Part shown: positions 43,433 through 52,805 of the stretch, piece by piece | How positions within the stretch are numbered: the stretch's first letter is position 1 | How the letters are laid out: each line of letters starts with the position of its first letter | DNA from: an uncultured Sphingomonas sp. | Lineage (GTDB): Bacteria; Pseudomonadota; Alphaproteobacteria; Sphingomonadales; Sphingomonadaceae | Assembly (NCBI GenBank): GCA_913776045.1 | Contig: CAJYOI010000032.1 | Location: 1 to 64,000, forward strand | Direction: 5' to 3' | Length of the DNA stretch: 64,000 nucleotides | Translations under genes and position numbers: made by a program | The notes under the pieces: model-generated | Seen by the model: only the letters and a program-made list of their open reading frames with translations | Database searches by the model: none | What the model was told of the DNA's origin: nothing

Positions 43433-43476
43433 GGTCGGGATAGCGCGGGAGGGGCGTCCGGGTTCCACCGACTGCC

Positions 43477-43509
43477 ATCGTCATCCCGGACTTGATCCGG
43501 GATGACGAT
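43477..43509. repeat. REP-type palindrome (copy 2)
   Basis: Perfect 14-bp arms ATCGTCATCCCGGA / TCCGGGATGACGAT around loop CTTGA. The loop is identical to the copy at 6983-7011, while the arms differ by a compensated base pair. It sits between the receiver gene and the UbiB-like gene. Confidence 0.9.
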
Positions 43510-43546
43510 GGAAGGAGCCGATCGCGTCTTGCGACGAACGAACCGC

Positions 43547-43930
43547 CTACCCCGTCGCGCTCATCGGTTCGTCCCGCGCCGCGCTGTTCCGCAGCGCGGC
43601 GGTCAGCGACGCCGGCGCGCTGGGCTTCGGGCAGATCGTGGCGGTCGGATAGCGCAGGCGCAGGTCGCTTGTGTCGGCGTGGCCCGAGTGGAAAATGATC
43701 GGCACCCCGTCCGCATACAGTCGGTCGGCGGCGGGAAAGACGTTGCCGTCGGCCAACCGCACGTCGAGCAACGCGGCGACCAGCGCGCCCGCACATCGAT
43801 CGATCGCTTCGTTCGCCTCGACCACGGTCATGCACGGCCCTTCCACCGCGAAGCCGGCGTCCTCGATCGTCGCCTGGAGATCGAGCGCGATCAGCAATTC
43901 GTCTTCGACGAGCAAGACGGTATCAGCCAT
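43547..43930 (-). CDS. Stand-alone receiver-domain response regulator
   Basis: A 127-residue receiver with no output domain. It has an acidic pair in LLVEDELLI, phospho-acceptor Asp in AALLDVRLADG and Lys in TICPKPSAP. Its ATG lies inside the 3' end of the kinase gene (8-base overlap), so it is translationally coupled to that kinase. It probably acts as a phosphorelay shuttle or as a target of the HWE kinase. The output is elsewhere in the genome. Confidence 0.88.
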   Translation of the reverse strand: MADTVLLVEDELLIALDLQATIEDAGFAVEGPCMTVVEANEAIDRCAGALVAALLDVRLADGNVFPAADRLYADGVPIIFHSGHADTSDLRLRYPTATICPKPSAPASLTAALRNSAARDEPMSATG

Positions 43931-46900
43931 CGGCGAGCACATTCGTCGGCAGGCGCATTTCCAGGCGAAAGGTGCCGTTGTCGGTGGTCCGAGTCATCGT
44001 GCCGCGCAACTGTCGCACGCTGGTTTCGACCAACACGGTCCCGAATCCCTGTTTTCCCGCGCGTCCGTCGCTCACCGAGCCTTGCTCCTCACTCCAGACG
44101 AGGATCAGCGCGTCGCTATCGACACGCCACCGGACCGACAGCCGGCACTCGCCATCGCGCCCCAACGCACCATATTTGACGGAGTTCGTCGCCCATTCGT
44201 GAAAAATCAGCGCGAGCGGTGACAGGCAGCTGCGATCGAGTGCGACATTCGGCCCGTCGATGTCGATCGCGGCATGTTCCTGATACGGCGCAAGCGTCGC
44301 CTCAACGATCTCGTACAGCCCGATCGCTTCGGGCTGGCCGGCGGGCGATGCCAGCGAATGCGCGCGACCTAGCGAGGCGATGCGGTCGCGCACGTCCACC
44401 GAAAACGTCTGCACATCGTCGTGATTGCGCGCGGCAAGCACGATCATGCCGGCGATGACCGCGAACAGGTTCTTCACCCGGTGGTTCATCTCGCGCAGCA
44501 TCAGGTCGCGCGTGTCGGCAAGCGTATATTCGGGCGTCACGTCGATCGAAACGCCGACCAGCCGTGCGGGCACGCTGCCGGCGATGACACGGCCGAAACC
44601 CTTGATCCACCGACTCTGCCCGTCATCGCGACGCACCCGGAAGGTGGCTTCGTAATCGCCATTTTCCTGAACCGCTCGATGCAGCGCCGCCTCGACGTTC
44701 GCGCGGTCGTTCTCGACCACGCGATCGAGCAGGGGCGCGATGGCAGTCGCTTCCGCCTCCGACACGTCGAACATGCGCTGCTCGACCCCGTCGAGCACAG
44801 TTTCGCCGGTGTCGGGACAATATTCCCACACACCGATGCCCGCCGCCTTGATCGCGAGGTCGAGCCGCTCCCGCTCCGATGCCAGCAGGCGTTCCATAGA
44901 CAAGGCATCGGTGATGTCGGTCAGCACGAGTGTCGCCCCACTCGTCTCGCCCGACTGGGTGCGGTACGGCAGCACGCGCATCGAATAGACATGCTCCCCA
45001 TCCAGCGTCGCGACGCGGCGCTGGACCGGCGATGCACCGGCGGCGACCGCGCGGGCGTCCTCCAGATGTTCGGCGCCGACTAGGCGACTCGACACATCGG
45101 TAAGCGGGCGGCCACGATCGGCCGGCTTCAGCGGGAAAATCTGAGTCGCGGCGTCGGTGTAGCTGCGTACCTTCAGGTCGGCATCGAGCACCACGACCGC
45201 GAGGTCGGTCGATTCGTAGAAGTTGCGCAGGTCGGAATTGGCGACGGTCAGCTGGTCGACCTTGCTTTTCAGCTCGTCGTTGACCGTCGTCAGCTCCTCG
45301 TTGGTCGATTGAAGCTCCTCGTTCATCGACATCATTTCTTCGTTGGAGCTCTTCAGCTCCTCGTTCGCCGTCTCCAGTTCCTCGATCGCCGAGCGCAGCC
45401 GGTGGCGCGTCAGGCGCAGCTCGTCCTCCAGCGCCTCCAGATGATCGCCGCCCGATGCCAGGTCGTCCAGCTCGACCTCATCCGATGGGCGGAACGGGCC
45501 GGTGTCGCGGAAGACGAACAGCAAGGTGCCATCGCCCAGCGGGTCGCAGATCACCTCTACCGGCTGGATGCCGAAATCGGTTTCGACATCGACATCGCGA
45601 GCGATGACGCGGCGCTTTTCGTCGCGAGCCTGCCGCAGCAAGGGTCCAATGACGTTGCGCAGACCGGCGCGCGCGAGGTTGACCGCGCTGCTGCCGCCGG
45701 TGCGCGTCACCGGAAATTCGAAATAGCGGCTGAGCTTGCCATAGGCCGACACGATGCCGCCGTCCTGATCGACGATCAGGCTGGGCGGGGCGTAGCGTTC
45801 GACGATGCGGCGGGTCGCCATAGTCTCGCTCGCCAGCGCCAGGGTTTCGCCGCGCCCCTCGCGCTCGCGCCGCGGCGTGCGCTGGCGGGTGCTGCCCGGC
45901 AGGTCGATCGGATAGGCCGGAGCACCCGGCGCACGTTCGAACAGCCGCGCCTGCTGATCGATCGGGATGAATAGATGCTCGAACCGCCCGACGCTCTCGG
46001 ACGGACCCAGGAACAGATAGCCGCCGGGCTTCAGGGCGTAGTGGAGCAGCGGCAGCACCGACTGTTGCAGGCGATCGTCGAAATAGATCAGCAGGTTGCG
46101 GCACGACACCAGGTCGATCCGCGAAAACGGCGGGTCCTTGACCAGGCTGTGGTTCGAAAAGCGGATAAGGTCGCGGATCGGCCCGGCGATGGCGAAGCGA
46201 TCGGCGTGCGGGACGGTATAGCGTTCGCGCAGATCGGGCGGCAGGTCGGCAAGCGACGCGGCCGGATATGATCCCTCGCGCGCGATCTGCAGCATCTGTT
46301 CGTCGATGTCGGTCGCGAAAATCTGGACCGCCAGCGGCGCGCCCGACGTCCGCGCAGCCTCAGCGAACAGCATGGCGATGGTGTAGGCTTCCTCGCCGCT
46401 AGAACAGCCCGGAATCCAGACGCGCAGGTCTTCGTCCGCCGCGCGCTCCTCCAGCAGCGGCTCGATCACCGTCGTGCGCAACGTCTCGAACATCGCCGGA
46501 TCGCGGAAAAAGCGGGTGACGTTGATTAGCAGGTCGCGGAACAACGCCTCGCATTCGTCGGCGTCGTTGCGGATGCGGTTGAGATAGGCCTGGCCCGTAC
46601 CGATGCCCAGCACATGCATCCGCCGCTCGACCCGGCGCACCAGGGTCGAGCGCTTGTATCCCGAAAAGTCATGGCCGATCGCGGTGCGCAGGACGCGGCA
46701 CATCTCATCGACATGGTCGGCGACGACGCCTGCTTCAGCCTCTGTCGCCCCGCCCCCGCGGCGGCGGTCGAAGAAAGCCTGGATGCACTGGAGGATTTGG
46801 TCGGCCGGCTTGATGAAATCGATCAGCCCCGTGCCGACCGCCGACAGCGGCATGCCGTCGTAGCGCGCGCTTTCAGGCTGCTGGACGACGCAGACGCCGC

Positions 46901-47351
46901 CGTTTTCCTTGATCGCGCGAAGGCCCGTCGTGCCGTCGGCGCCGGTACCCGACAGGATGACGCAGGCCGCATTCGCCTGCTGGTCACCGGCAAGCGAGAT
47001 GAAGAAATCGTCGATCGGCCGCCGCAAGCCCCTTGGTTGGGCGAAATCGGTCAGCTCCAGCACGCCGTCCCGAATGGCCAAGCCGCGGCCGGGCGGGATG
47101 ATGTAGACGGTGTCGGGCGCGATCCTCTCGCCGCCCGCGCATTGCCGCACTTCCAGCGTCGTGTTGCGGTCGAGCAGCTGGGCCAGCATGCTTTCGTGAT
47201 TGGGGTCGAGGTGCTGGACGATCACGAAGGCAAGGCCGGTCGGCACGCGCGCCGGCGCCAGCATCTCGCGCAGCGCCTCCAACCCGCCCGCCGATGCGCC
47301 GATGCCGACGATCGGGACGGCAGTGCCCTGCCCCGCGTCGGCGTCAGCCAC
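43923..47351 (-). CDS. CheB-CheR-PAS-HWE histidine kinase fusion
   Basis: A 1142-residue multidomain signalling protein. A CheB-type methylesterase domain lies at about 10-190, with GIGASAGG Ser, VQHLDP His and SGTGADGTTGL Asp. A CheR-type SAM methyltransferase follows at about 205-480 (WIPGCSSGEEAYTIAMLF, FATDID, CRNLLIYF). A coiled coil spans about 650-705 (ETANEELKSSNEEM repeats). Two PAS domains span about 705-940. An HWE kinase lies at about 945-1142, with phospho-His near 956 in MNHRVKN, N-box FHEWATNSVKYGAL and a W-S-E motif. It starts with GTG. It overlaps the upstream LOV gene by 8 bases and the downstream receiver gene by 8. Confidence 0.93.
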   Translation of the reverse strand: MADADAGQGTAVPIVGIGASAGGLEALREMLAPARVPTGLAFVIVQHLDPNHESMLAQLLDRNTTLEVRQCAGGERIAPDTVYIIPPGRGLAIRDGVLELTDFAQPRGLRRPIDDFFISLAGDQQANAACVILSGTGADGTTGLRAIKENGGVCVVQQPESARYDGMPLSAVGTGLIDFIKPADQILQCIQAFFDRRRGGGATEAEAGVVADHVDEMCRVLRTAIGHDFSGYKRSTLVRRVERRMHVLGIGTGQAYLNRIRNDADECEALFRDLLINVTRFFRDPAMFETLRTTVIEPLLEERAADEDLRVWIPGCSSGEEAYTIAMLFAEAARTSGAPLAVQIFATDIDEQMLQIAREGSYPAASLADLPPDLRERYTVPHADRFAIAGPIRDLIRFSNHSLVKDPPFSRIDLVSCRNLLIYFDDRLQQSVLPLLHYALKPGGYLFLGPSESVGRFEHLFIPIDQQARLFERAPGAPAYPIDLPGSTRQRTPRREREGRGETLALASETMATRRIVERYAPPSLIVDQDGGIVSAYGKLSRYFEFPVTRTGGSSAVNLARAGLRNVIGPLLRQARDEKRRVIARDVDVETDFGIQPVEVICDPLGDGTLLFVFRDTGPFRPSDEVELDDLASGGDHLEALEDELRLTRHRLRSAIEELETANEELKSSNEEMMSMNEELQSTNEELTTVNDELKSKVDQLTVANSDLRNFYESTDLAVVVLDADLKVRSYTDAATQIFPLKPADRGRPLTDVSSRLVGAEHLEDARAVAAGASPVQRRVATLDGEHVYSMRVLPYRTQSGETSGATLVLTDITDALSMERLLASERERLDLAIKAAGIGVWEYCPDTGETVLDGVEQRMFDVSEAEATAIAPLLDRVVENDRANVEAALHRAVQENGDYEATFRVRRDDGQSRWIKGFGRVIAGSVPARLVGVSIDVTPEYTLADTRDLMLREMNHRVKNLFAVIAGMIVLAARNHDDVQTFSVDVRDRIASLGRAHSLASPAGQPEAIGLYEIVEATLAPYQEHAAIDIDGPNVALDRSCLSPLALIFHEWATNSVKYGALGRDGECRLSVRWRVDSDALILVWSEEQGSVSDGRAGKQGFGTVLVETSVRQLRGTMTRTTDNGTFRLEMRLPTNVLADG

Positions 47352-47919
47352 CAGAGGCTTCCAGATCGGCCAGCATCAACTTCGCCTGCGCGATCGTCGC
47401 CGCACTGTTGGCGATGGCAAGCAACGTCCCTTCGACGACGATTCCCGCATCGCCCGCGATCGGCTCCAGCTTGCTCAGCGTCGCGCCCAGATCGACGTCA
47501 TATTGCGCCAGCTTTTCGGGCTGCGACCGGCTGACGTCGAACTGCGAGGCGAAGATGTAGCGCCTCGTGCGATCCGCGCTCGTCAGCCGCGACATGTATA
47601 GCAGGTTCACGAACGGCGTGCCGTCCTTGCGGAAATTGACGATCGGCGTGCGGACGTTCGCCTGCCGTCCGCGCGACAGAAATTCGTGGATTTTGTCGCG
47701 CGCCTCGTCGTTCGGGGCATCGCGCTGGAGCAGGCGGCAATTCCGGCCGACGACGTCCGCCGGGGCGTAGCCGGTCAGCGCGGAAAAGGCTGGATTGACG
47801 AACAGCAGCGGATTGTCGCCATCCGCCGACGCGACCGCCAGTGCGACGCGCGACGCCTCCAGATAGTCGGCCAGGGGACGGGGCAGGTCCGGGACGTTAC
47901 TCGACCGATCATCACGCAT
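47344..47919 (-). CDS. Short LOV (blue-light) photoreceptor protein
   Basis: A 191-residue protein made of one LOV/PAS domain and a C-terminal helix. The flavin-adduct Cys is Cys61 in GRNCRLLQ; the FMN-contacting NFRKDGTPFVN block and the final Gln in FASQFDV are all present, so it should bind FMN and be photoactive. The tail (about 140-190, LSKLEPIAGDAGIVVEGTLL onward) is helical and could signal to the partner kinase. ATG 47919 is preferred; the frame is open upstream. It heads an operon with the CheB-CheR kinase fusion and a receiver. Confidence 0.9.
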   Translation of the reverse strand: MRDDRSSNVPDLPRPLADYLEASRVALAVASADGDNPLLFVNPAFSALTGYAPADVVGRNCRLLQRDAPNDEARDKIHEFLSRGRQANVRTPIVNFRKDGTPFVNLLYMSRLTSADRTRRYIFASQFDVSRSQPEKLAQYDVDLGATLSKLEPIAGDAGIVVEGTLLAIANSAATIAQAKLMLADLEASGG

Positions 47920-48070
47920 GACCGGGATTACGCACATATGTGGGAACGGCACAAGCGTTGGTCCCGGAAACGCTGGCTTTTTCCCGATCGCCATGGGCAC
48001 GCCGCCCGGTGGCATTGCAGCGGCCCCGGCCCGTTCCGATATCGCCGCAAACGATAGCGGAGACGAAGCG

Positions 48071-48949
48071 ATGGCCGACGATAGCAGCGCAAACAATCAG
48101 CCCGCCGGGTACGTCCCGCCGGAGGTTTGGACGTGGCAGCCCGGCAACGGCGGCAAGTTCGCCAGCATCAACCGGCCCACATCCGGCGCGACGCACGACC
48201 GCGACCTGCCGGTCGGCGACCACCCGCTTCAACTCTATTCGCTGGCCACGCCGAATGGACAGAAGGTCACGATCCTGCTCGAGGAACTGCTGGCCGCTGG
48301 TCACGCGGGCGCCGACTATGACGCGTGGCTGATCGACATCGGCCAGGGCGATCAGTTCGGCAGCGGGTTTGTCGCGGTAAATCCGAATTCCAAGATCCCG
48401 GCGCTGGTCGATCGCTCGGTCGATCCAGAAATCCGCCTGTTCGAAAGCGGGTCGATCATGGTCTATCTTGCCGAGAAGTTCGGCGCCTTCCTGCCCTCCG
48501 AGACACGCGCACGCGCCGAAGTCATGAACTGGCTGATGTGGCAGATGGGCTCCGCGCCGTTCCTGGGCGGCGGGTTCGGGCATTTCTATGCCTATGCGCC
48601 GTTCAAGATTCAGTATGCGATCGACCGCTATGCGATGGAAGCGAAGCGCCAGCTTCATGTGCTCGACACGCGCCTCGCCGACCGCTCGTATATTGCGGGT
48701 GACGACTACAGCATCGCCGACATGGCGATCTTCCCCTGGCACGGCGGGCTGTTCGACGGCATCTACGATGCGAAGACCTTCCTCGGCCTCGACGACTATC
48801 CCAATCTCAAGCGCTGGTACGACCGGGTCGGATCGCGCGATGCCGTCCAGCGCGGGCGGGTCGTGGTAAAGGCAAGCGGCGAGCCGGACACGTTCTTGCG
48901 CGAACGTCATGCCGCGAGCGACTTCGACGCGATCCGCTACCAGCGATAG
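48071..48949 (+). CDS. YghU-type glutathione S-transferase
   Basis: A 292-residue GST of the Nu class (YghU/YfcG). It has an N-terminal extension PPEVWTWQPGNGGKFASINR, a TATPNGQKV-like thioredoxin start (YSLATPNGQKVTILLEE, with T-P-N-G-x-K glutathione contacts), the NPNSKIPAL cis-Pro loop, and FESGSIMVYLAEKFG. Family members bind two GSH and act as disulfide reductases or organic-peroxide reductases. It is divergent from the LOV gene (151 bp gap). The last 13 bases overlap the convergent TonB-receptor gene. Confidence 0.9.
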   Translation: MADDSSANNQPAGYVPPEVWTWQPGNGGKFASINRPTSGATHDRDLPVGDHPLQLYSLATPNGQKVTILLEELLAAGHAGADYDAWLIDIGQGDQFGSGFVAVNPNSKIPALVDRSVDPEIRLFESGSIMVYLAEKFGAFLPSETRARAEVMNWLMWQMGSAPFLGGGFGHFYAYAPFKIQYAIDRYAMEAKRQLHVLDTRLADRSYIAGDDYSIADMAIFPWHGGLFDGIYDAKTFLGLDDYPNLKRWYDRVGSRDAVQRGRVVVKASGEPDTFLRERHAASDFDAIRYQR

Positions 48950-51327
48950 GCGGCGCCCACCCGGACGTTGCGGGGGCGCAGCGGCGTCGTCTGCATTCGC
49001 AACGCAAAGGAGAACGGGTTGCCGAACGCGAAGCGATTGGCGCGGACGTTGGTGACGTTGTCGATGTCGATCGACAGCTCGACCGGCCCGCGCCGCACTT
49101 CACCTGAAAGGCCGACGACGGTGAAGCGCCCCTGACTGATGTCGTAGAGGTCGCCCGTCCCCAGCACCGACCGGCCGACATGATCGACCCCGGCCGACAG
49201 TCGCGGCACGACGTCGCCGACGCTCCATTCGTAGGACAGTGCGCCATGGGCCGCAAACGGCGGCGTTTCGGGCAGGCGGCGGTTGTTGCGGACCGACAGG
49301 TCGGCGATCGGGCCCAGGACGCGGTTGTCGGTCACCAGTACGGCCCCCTGCGCGCGAAGCCCCGTGACAGGCCGCCAGTCGACGGACGCCTCCAATGCCT
49401 TGATCCGCGCGTTGCCGATATTGTCCGTATAGGGCTGGCCGCGGCGGCTGATCAGGTCGGCCTGGATATCGCTCCAATGCGCCAGCGACACGCTGGCCGA
49501 CAGTGCCAGCCCGGTCGGGCCGGACGACGTGCGCCGAAAGCCCACTTCACCGACGGTGATCGAATCCGATCGAAAGTCGGCGACGCGGCCAATGCCCGGC
49601 GCGACCGACAGACCGCCGGTGCGATAGCCGGTCTGGAACCGGCCGAAGGCCGCCAGGCGCGGTGCGAACTGCCAGGAGGCGGCGATGGTCGGATCGACAC
49701 GTCGCGTCGATCGCCCCCGCACGAAACTGCCGCTGACCGGCGTGTCCGACGGGGAGCCGTCGGTACGTCCCTTCGTCCCGCGTGCGCCGATGGTGACGGA
49801 CAGGCCGGGGCTGATGGCGATGGTCGATTCGCCGAAGACGGAGGCGGATCGGGTCACGTTGGTGACGCCGATGATAGTCCGCTCGGCGCCGGGAATCGCG
49901 ACCGATCGCGCCAACACGTCGCGGTCGTCGACCAACGTCAGCCCGAACACCCAGGAATGCCCACCGGGCAGCGACTGAGACAGGCGCGTTTCGTGGCTGA
50001 CCAGCCGCTTCTCATGGGCGGAGCGATAGATGACCGGAATGGTCGGCATCGGGCTGGCGAACAGCGTCGCATCGAATTGTTCGTTGGAGCGATAATTGAC
50101 CAGCCCGGTCGCCATCAGCAGGTGCAGCCCGTTGCGCCAGCTGCGCGACGCGGTGAAGCGCCCGAACAACAGCTGGTTGTCGAACGGCTGCGCGATCGTG
50201 GAACGACGCGCGAGCGGCCCGGCATTCGCCTCGGCATATTGTCCGTCGCGGCTGTCGATCCATTGGGCGGCGCCGCTGGCCTCGATCTGCCAGTCGTTCG
50301 CCGTCCGCAGGCGAAGGTTCAGCCGCCCGCCCTGTGTCGTATCGACATTCACGTCGGTCAGCCCGCGTTGCAGATCGTCGATATAGCCGCCGGTACGCGC
50401 GCTGTATGCGACCGCGCGTACCCCCAGCGTGCCGGCGATGACCGGCTGATTGAACACCACCGACACGTCCCCCGCGGGCGTGCCGCCGGTGGTGACGGTC
50501 ACCCCGCCCTCCATCGCCGCGGCGACGTGGGTGAGGTCGACGGGTTTCGACGTCAGGCGGATGACGCCGCCGATCGCCCCCGATCCGTAGAGCGTACCCT
50601 GCGGCCCCTCCAGCACCTCGACGCTCTGCATGTCGTACAGGCGCAGACCGGGATCGTTGCCCGAATAGTTGAGCTGCACGTCGTCGAGGTAGATGCTGGT
50701 CGGCGACTGGGTGGCGCCGTTGAAACTGCTGTCGGCGACACCGCGGATGAACAGCTTGTTGCGCCCGCGTCCGAGTTGGGTGCTCTGCAGGATCGGGATC
50801 GCGCGCGATGCTTCGGCCAGCGTGGTCTCGTGACGTCCGACCACGGGCCCCGCGGCATCGACGATCGTGACGCTGCCGGGATAGCGCAGGAGCGAAATCT
50901 CGCGCTTGCTGGCGGTGACGACGACGTCGCCCGACGGGCTCGGCGGCGGCGGTGGACCGGGTGAGCGGCGACGCGGCGGCGCAACCGGGCGGGCCGGCGC
51001 ACGCTCGATGCGGTAACCACCCGACGGCAGAGCGACCGCACGGTATCCGGTCCCGGCCAGCACGCTTTCCAGCGCGCGCCTCACCGACACCGTCCCCCGC
51101 GCGCCGCGGGTACGCACCTGACGCAGGCCGGGTTCGGTGCTGATGATGTCGACACCCAGATCGCGCGACAGGGTCATCAGCGCGACATCGAGCGTTGTGG
51201 GGGGAATTGCGACCTGGTGTTCTCGTGCCGGCGCGACGGTCGGGGCGAGTGTCAGGACGACGGCGCCGAGCGCCGCCGCGACCTTAACGCGTCGGCGCCT
51301 CCGCCAGAACCCACCGCCCCTCGTCAC
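48937..51327 (-). CDS. TonB-dependent receptor with N-terminal STN signalling domain (FecA-like)
   Basis: A 796-residue outer-membrane transducer. It has a signal peptide, then an STN domain (about 35-105: IPPTTLDVALMTLSRDLGVD, VRRALESVLAGTGYRAV) that contacts FecR in the periplasm, a Pro-rich linker, a plug with QSVEVLEGPQGTLYGSGAIG, and a barrel ending YRW. The pattern is that of surface-signalling receptors that both import a substrate and switch on their own sigma factor. It overlaps fecR by 44 bases. The substrate is unknown; proximity to glycan genes is suggestive. Confidence 0.92.
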   Translation of the reverse strand: MTRGGGFWRRRRRVKVAAALGAVVLTLAPTVAPAREHQVAIPPTTLDVALMTLSRDLGVDIISTEPGLRQVRTRGARGTVSVRRALESVLAGTGYRAVALPSGGYRIERAPARPVAPPRRRSPGPPPPPSPSGDVVVTASKREISLLRYPGSVTIVDAAGPVVGRHETTLAEASRAIPILQSTQLGRGRNKLFIRGVADSSFNGATQSPTSIYLDDVQLNYSGNDPGLRLYDMQSVEVLEGPQGTLYGSGAIGGVIRLTSKPVDLTHVAAAMEGGVTVTTGGTPAGDVSVVFNQPVIAGTLGVRAVAYSARTGGYIDDLQRGLTDVNVDTTQGGRLNLRLRTANDWQIEASGAAQWIDSRDGQYAEANAGPLARRSTIAQPFDNQLLFGRFTASRSWRNGLHLLMATGLVNYRSNEQFDATLFASPMPTIPVIYRSAHEKRLVSHETRLSQSLPGGHSWVFGLTLVDDRDVLARSVAIPGAERTIIGVTNVTRSASVFGESTIAISPGLSVTIGARGTKGRTDGSPSDTPVSGSFVRGRSTRRVDPTIAASWQFAPRLAAFGRFQTGYRTGGLSVAPGIGRVADFRSDSITVGEVGFRRTSSGPTGLALSASVSLAHWSDIQADLISRRGQPYTDNIGNARIKALEASVDWRPVTGLRAQGAVLVTDNRVLGPIADLSVRNNRRLPETPPFAAHGALSYEWSVGDVVPRLSAGVDHVGRSVLGTGDLYDISQGRFTVVGLSGEVRRGPVELSIDIDNVTNVRANRFAFGNPFSFALRMQTTPLRPRNVRVGAAYRW

Positions 51328-52234
51328 GCCGCCACGTCGCCCCGATCAAATCCGCCAGATGCGGTACGTCCCGATCGGCAGTTCCCGAAAATCGGACCAT
51401 GCCGGTAAAGGGTCGATCCGACAAGCCGGGCGACAGATCGATCCGGAAGCCGTAGAGGCGATGCAAGGCGCCGGCGACGTCGCGCAGCGGCCGTTCGTTG
51501 AAGGTCAGCACACCGCGCCGCCAGCCACCGACACTTTCGGGTGCCAGCTTCGTCCGGCGCACGGTCGTCGATTTCGCGGCGACGTTCAGCCCGTCGCCGA
51601 CCTGCAGCATCACGGCCGCGCCTTCGGGCTCGTAGAGGACCGATCCTTCGGCGACCTCGACCGACAGGGCGGTATCGTCTGCGGCGACGTTGAACACGGT
51701 GCCGACGTCCTGGACCGTCCGCCCGGCCGCCGTCACGACGAACGGCCGCGCCGCATCATGGTGCACGGTGAACAGCGCCTCCCCCTGCTCCAGCGCGACC
51801 AGCCGCGGCGTCGCGCGGTCGAGGCGCAGGCGGGTGCCGCCGCTCAGTTCGATACGGGTGCCGTCTTCCAGCGTCAGTGCGCGCCGCTCGCCCGATGCGG
51901 TCGCGACCTCATAGGCGGACGCCTGCGGCAAGACCTGCGGGACGATGACCGCCGCGAGCCCCGCCGCGATCGCCGAGCCGCCGGCAATCCAGCGCCAGCG
52001 GTGCCGCGGTGCGGCTGCCGGGTCGTTGTCGTTACCGGCCTGCGCTTCGGCCACGGGGAAATGCTCGGGCGACACTGCGCGATCCTGCATCGCCACCCGG
52101 TCGTAAGCCGCGACATGGGCCGGGTCCGCCTCCAGCCAGTCGACGAACGTCGCCCAGTCGTCGACGCCCGCGTCGGCAAGGCGCAGGTGCCAGGCGATCG
52201 CCTGGTCCATCGGATCTGCGCCTTTATCGGTCAC
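51284..52234 (-). CDS. FecR-family anti-sigma factor
   Basis: A 316-residue inner-membrane regulator. The cytoplasmic DUF4880 anti-sigma helix region contains AWHLRLADAGVDDWATFVDW. One TM lies near residues 90-110. The periplasmic FecR domain shows TASGERRALTLEDGTRIELS and VPHLADLIG-type C-terminal STN-like ending. It relays receptor occupancy to the sigma factor. GTG at 52234 and ATG at 52210 are both possible starts. The overlap with the sigma gene (11 bases) and with the receptor gene shows one transcription unit. Confidence 0.92.
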   Translation of the reverse strand: MTDKGADPMDQAIAWHLRLADAGVDDWATFVDWLEADPAHVAAYDRVAMQDRAVSPEHFPVAEAQAGNDNDPAAAPRHRWRWIAGGSAIAAGLAAVIVPQVLPQASAYEVATASGERRALTLEDGTRIELSGGTRLRLDRATPRLVALEQGEALFTVHHDAARPFVVTAAGRTVQDVGTVFNVAADDTALSVEVAEGSVLYEPEGAAVMLQVGDGLNVAAKSTTVRRTKLAPESVGGWRRGVLTFNERPLRDVAGALHRLYGFRIDLSPGLSDRPFTGMVRFSGTADRDVPHLADLIGATWRRDEGRWVLAEAPTR

Positions 52235-52784
52235 GCGTCGACATCCCCCTTTCGCAATCTAGACGATGTGGCGCGAGACGATCCTCACCACGGCGGTCAA
52301 CATGGTCGTGAAGTTTTCGATAGGCGCGCTGCAACAGCTTCTCCACGCCGCTGACGCTGATGCCCAGCCGTTCGGCGATGGTGCGCTGCGACTGTTCCTC
52401 GATCCGGAACATCTTGAGCGCGATCGCCATACGCTCGGGCATGTCGGCGATTGCCGCCTCGACCGCCTGCCATTCGCTGCGCGCGGCGAGCACGCGCTCG
52501 GCATTCGGCACCTGGCTCGCCTCCGGCTGGTCGTCGAGCCATGCCGTATCGCGTGCCGCGCGGCGTCCGGCGGAAATCCGCATGTCGGTCGCGAGGTTCG
52601 CGGCGACGCGATAGAGGAAGGCGGCGGGCTGGGCGATCGGACGCTGAGCGAGCTGATCGATCCGCAGCCACATGTCCTGCAGCGCGTCCTCGGCGTCCTC
52701 CGCGTTGCCCAGACGCGCGACGAGCAGGCGACGCAGCATCGGTTGCTGTTCCAGGAAGATGGCCTTCAGGCCGCCGTCGTCCAC
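52224..52784 (-). CDS. FecI-family ECF sigma factor
   Basis: A 186-residue sigma factor of the iron-starvation/FecI group. Region 2 shows NAEDAEDALQDMWLRIDQLA and PAAFLYRVAANLATDM; region 4 shows MPERMAIALKMFRIEEQSQR and SGVEKLLQRAYRKL. GTG start with AAGGG upstream. Only 21 bases separate it from the end of the ChbG-like deacetylase gene on the same strand. Confidence 0.93.
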   Translation of the reverse strand: MDDGGLKAIFLEQQPMLRRLLVARLGNAEDAEDALQDMWLRIDQLAQRPIAQPAAFLYRVAANLATDMRISAGRRAARDTAWLDDQPEASQVPNAERVLAARSEWQAVEAAIADMPERMAIALKMFRIEEQSQRTIAERLGISVSGVEKLLQRAYRKLHDHVDRRGEDRLAPHRLDCERGMSTRDR

Positions 52785-52805
52785 GCTGTCGCAAAACCCT
52801 TGTGG

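Noticed and set aside
43547..47919. The CheB-CheR gene as part of a flagellar chemotaxis operon
   Set aside because: No cheA, cheW, cheY-motor or chemoreceptor gene nearby, and the fused HWE kinase indicates a different pathway.
47933..47942. CACATATGTG palindrome between the LOV and YghU genes as an operator
   Set aside because: A single 10-bp dyad without matching site elsewhere in the window; may be chance.
49180..50964. A 594-codon open frame opposite the FecA-like receptor
   Set aside because: Antisense shadow caused by high GC; no domain signs.
52297..52794. Alternative frame overlapping FecI
   Set aside because: Shadow of the sigma gene in another frame with Arg-rich composition.
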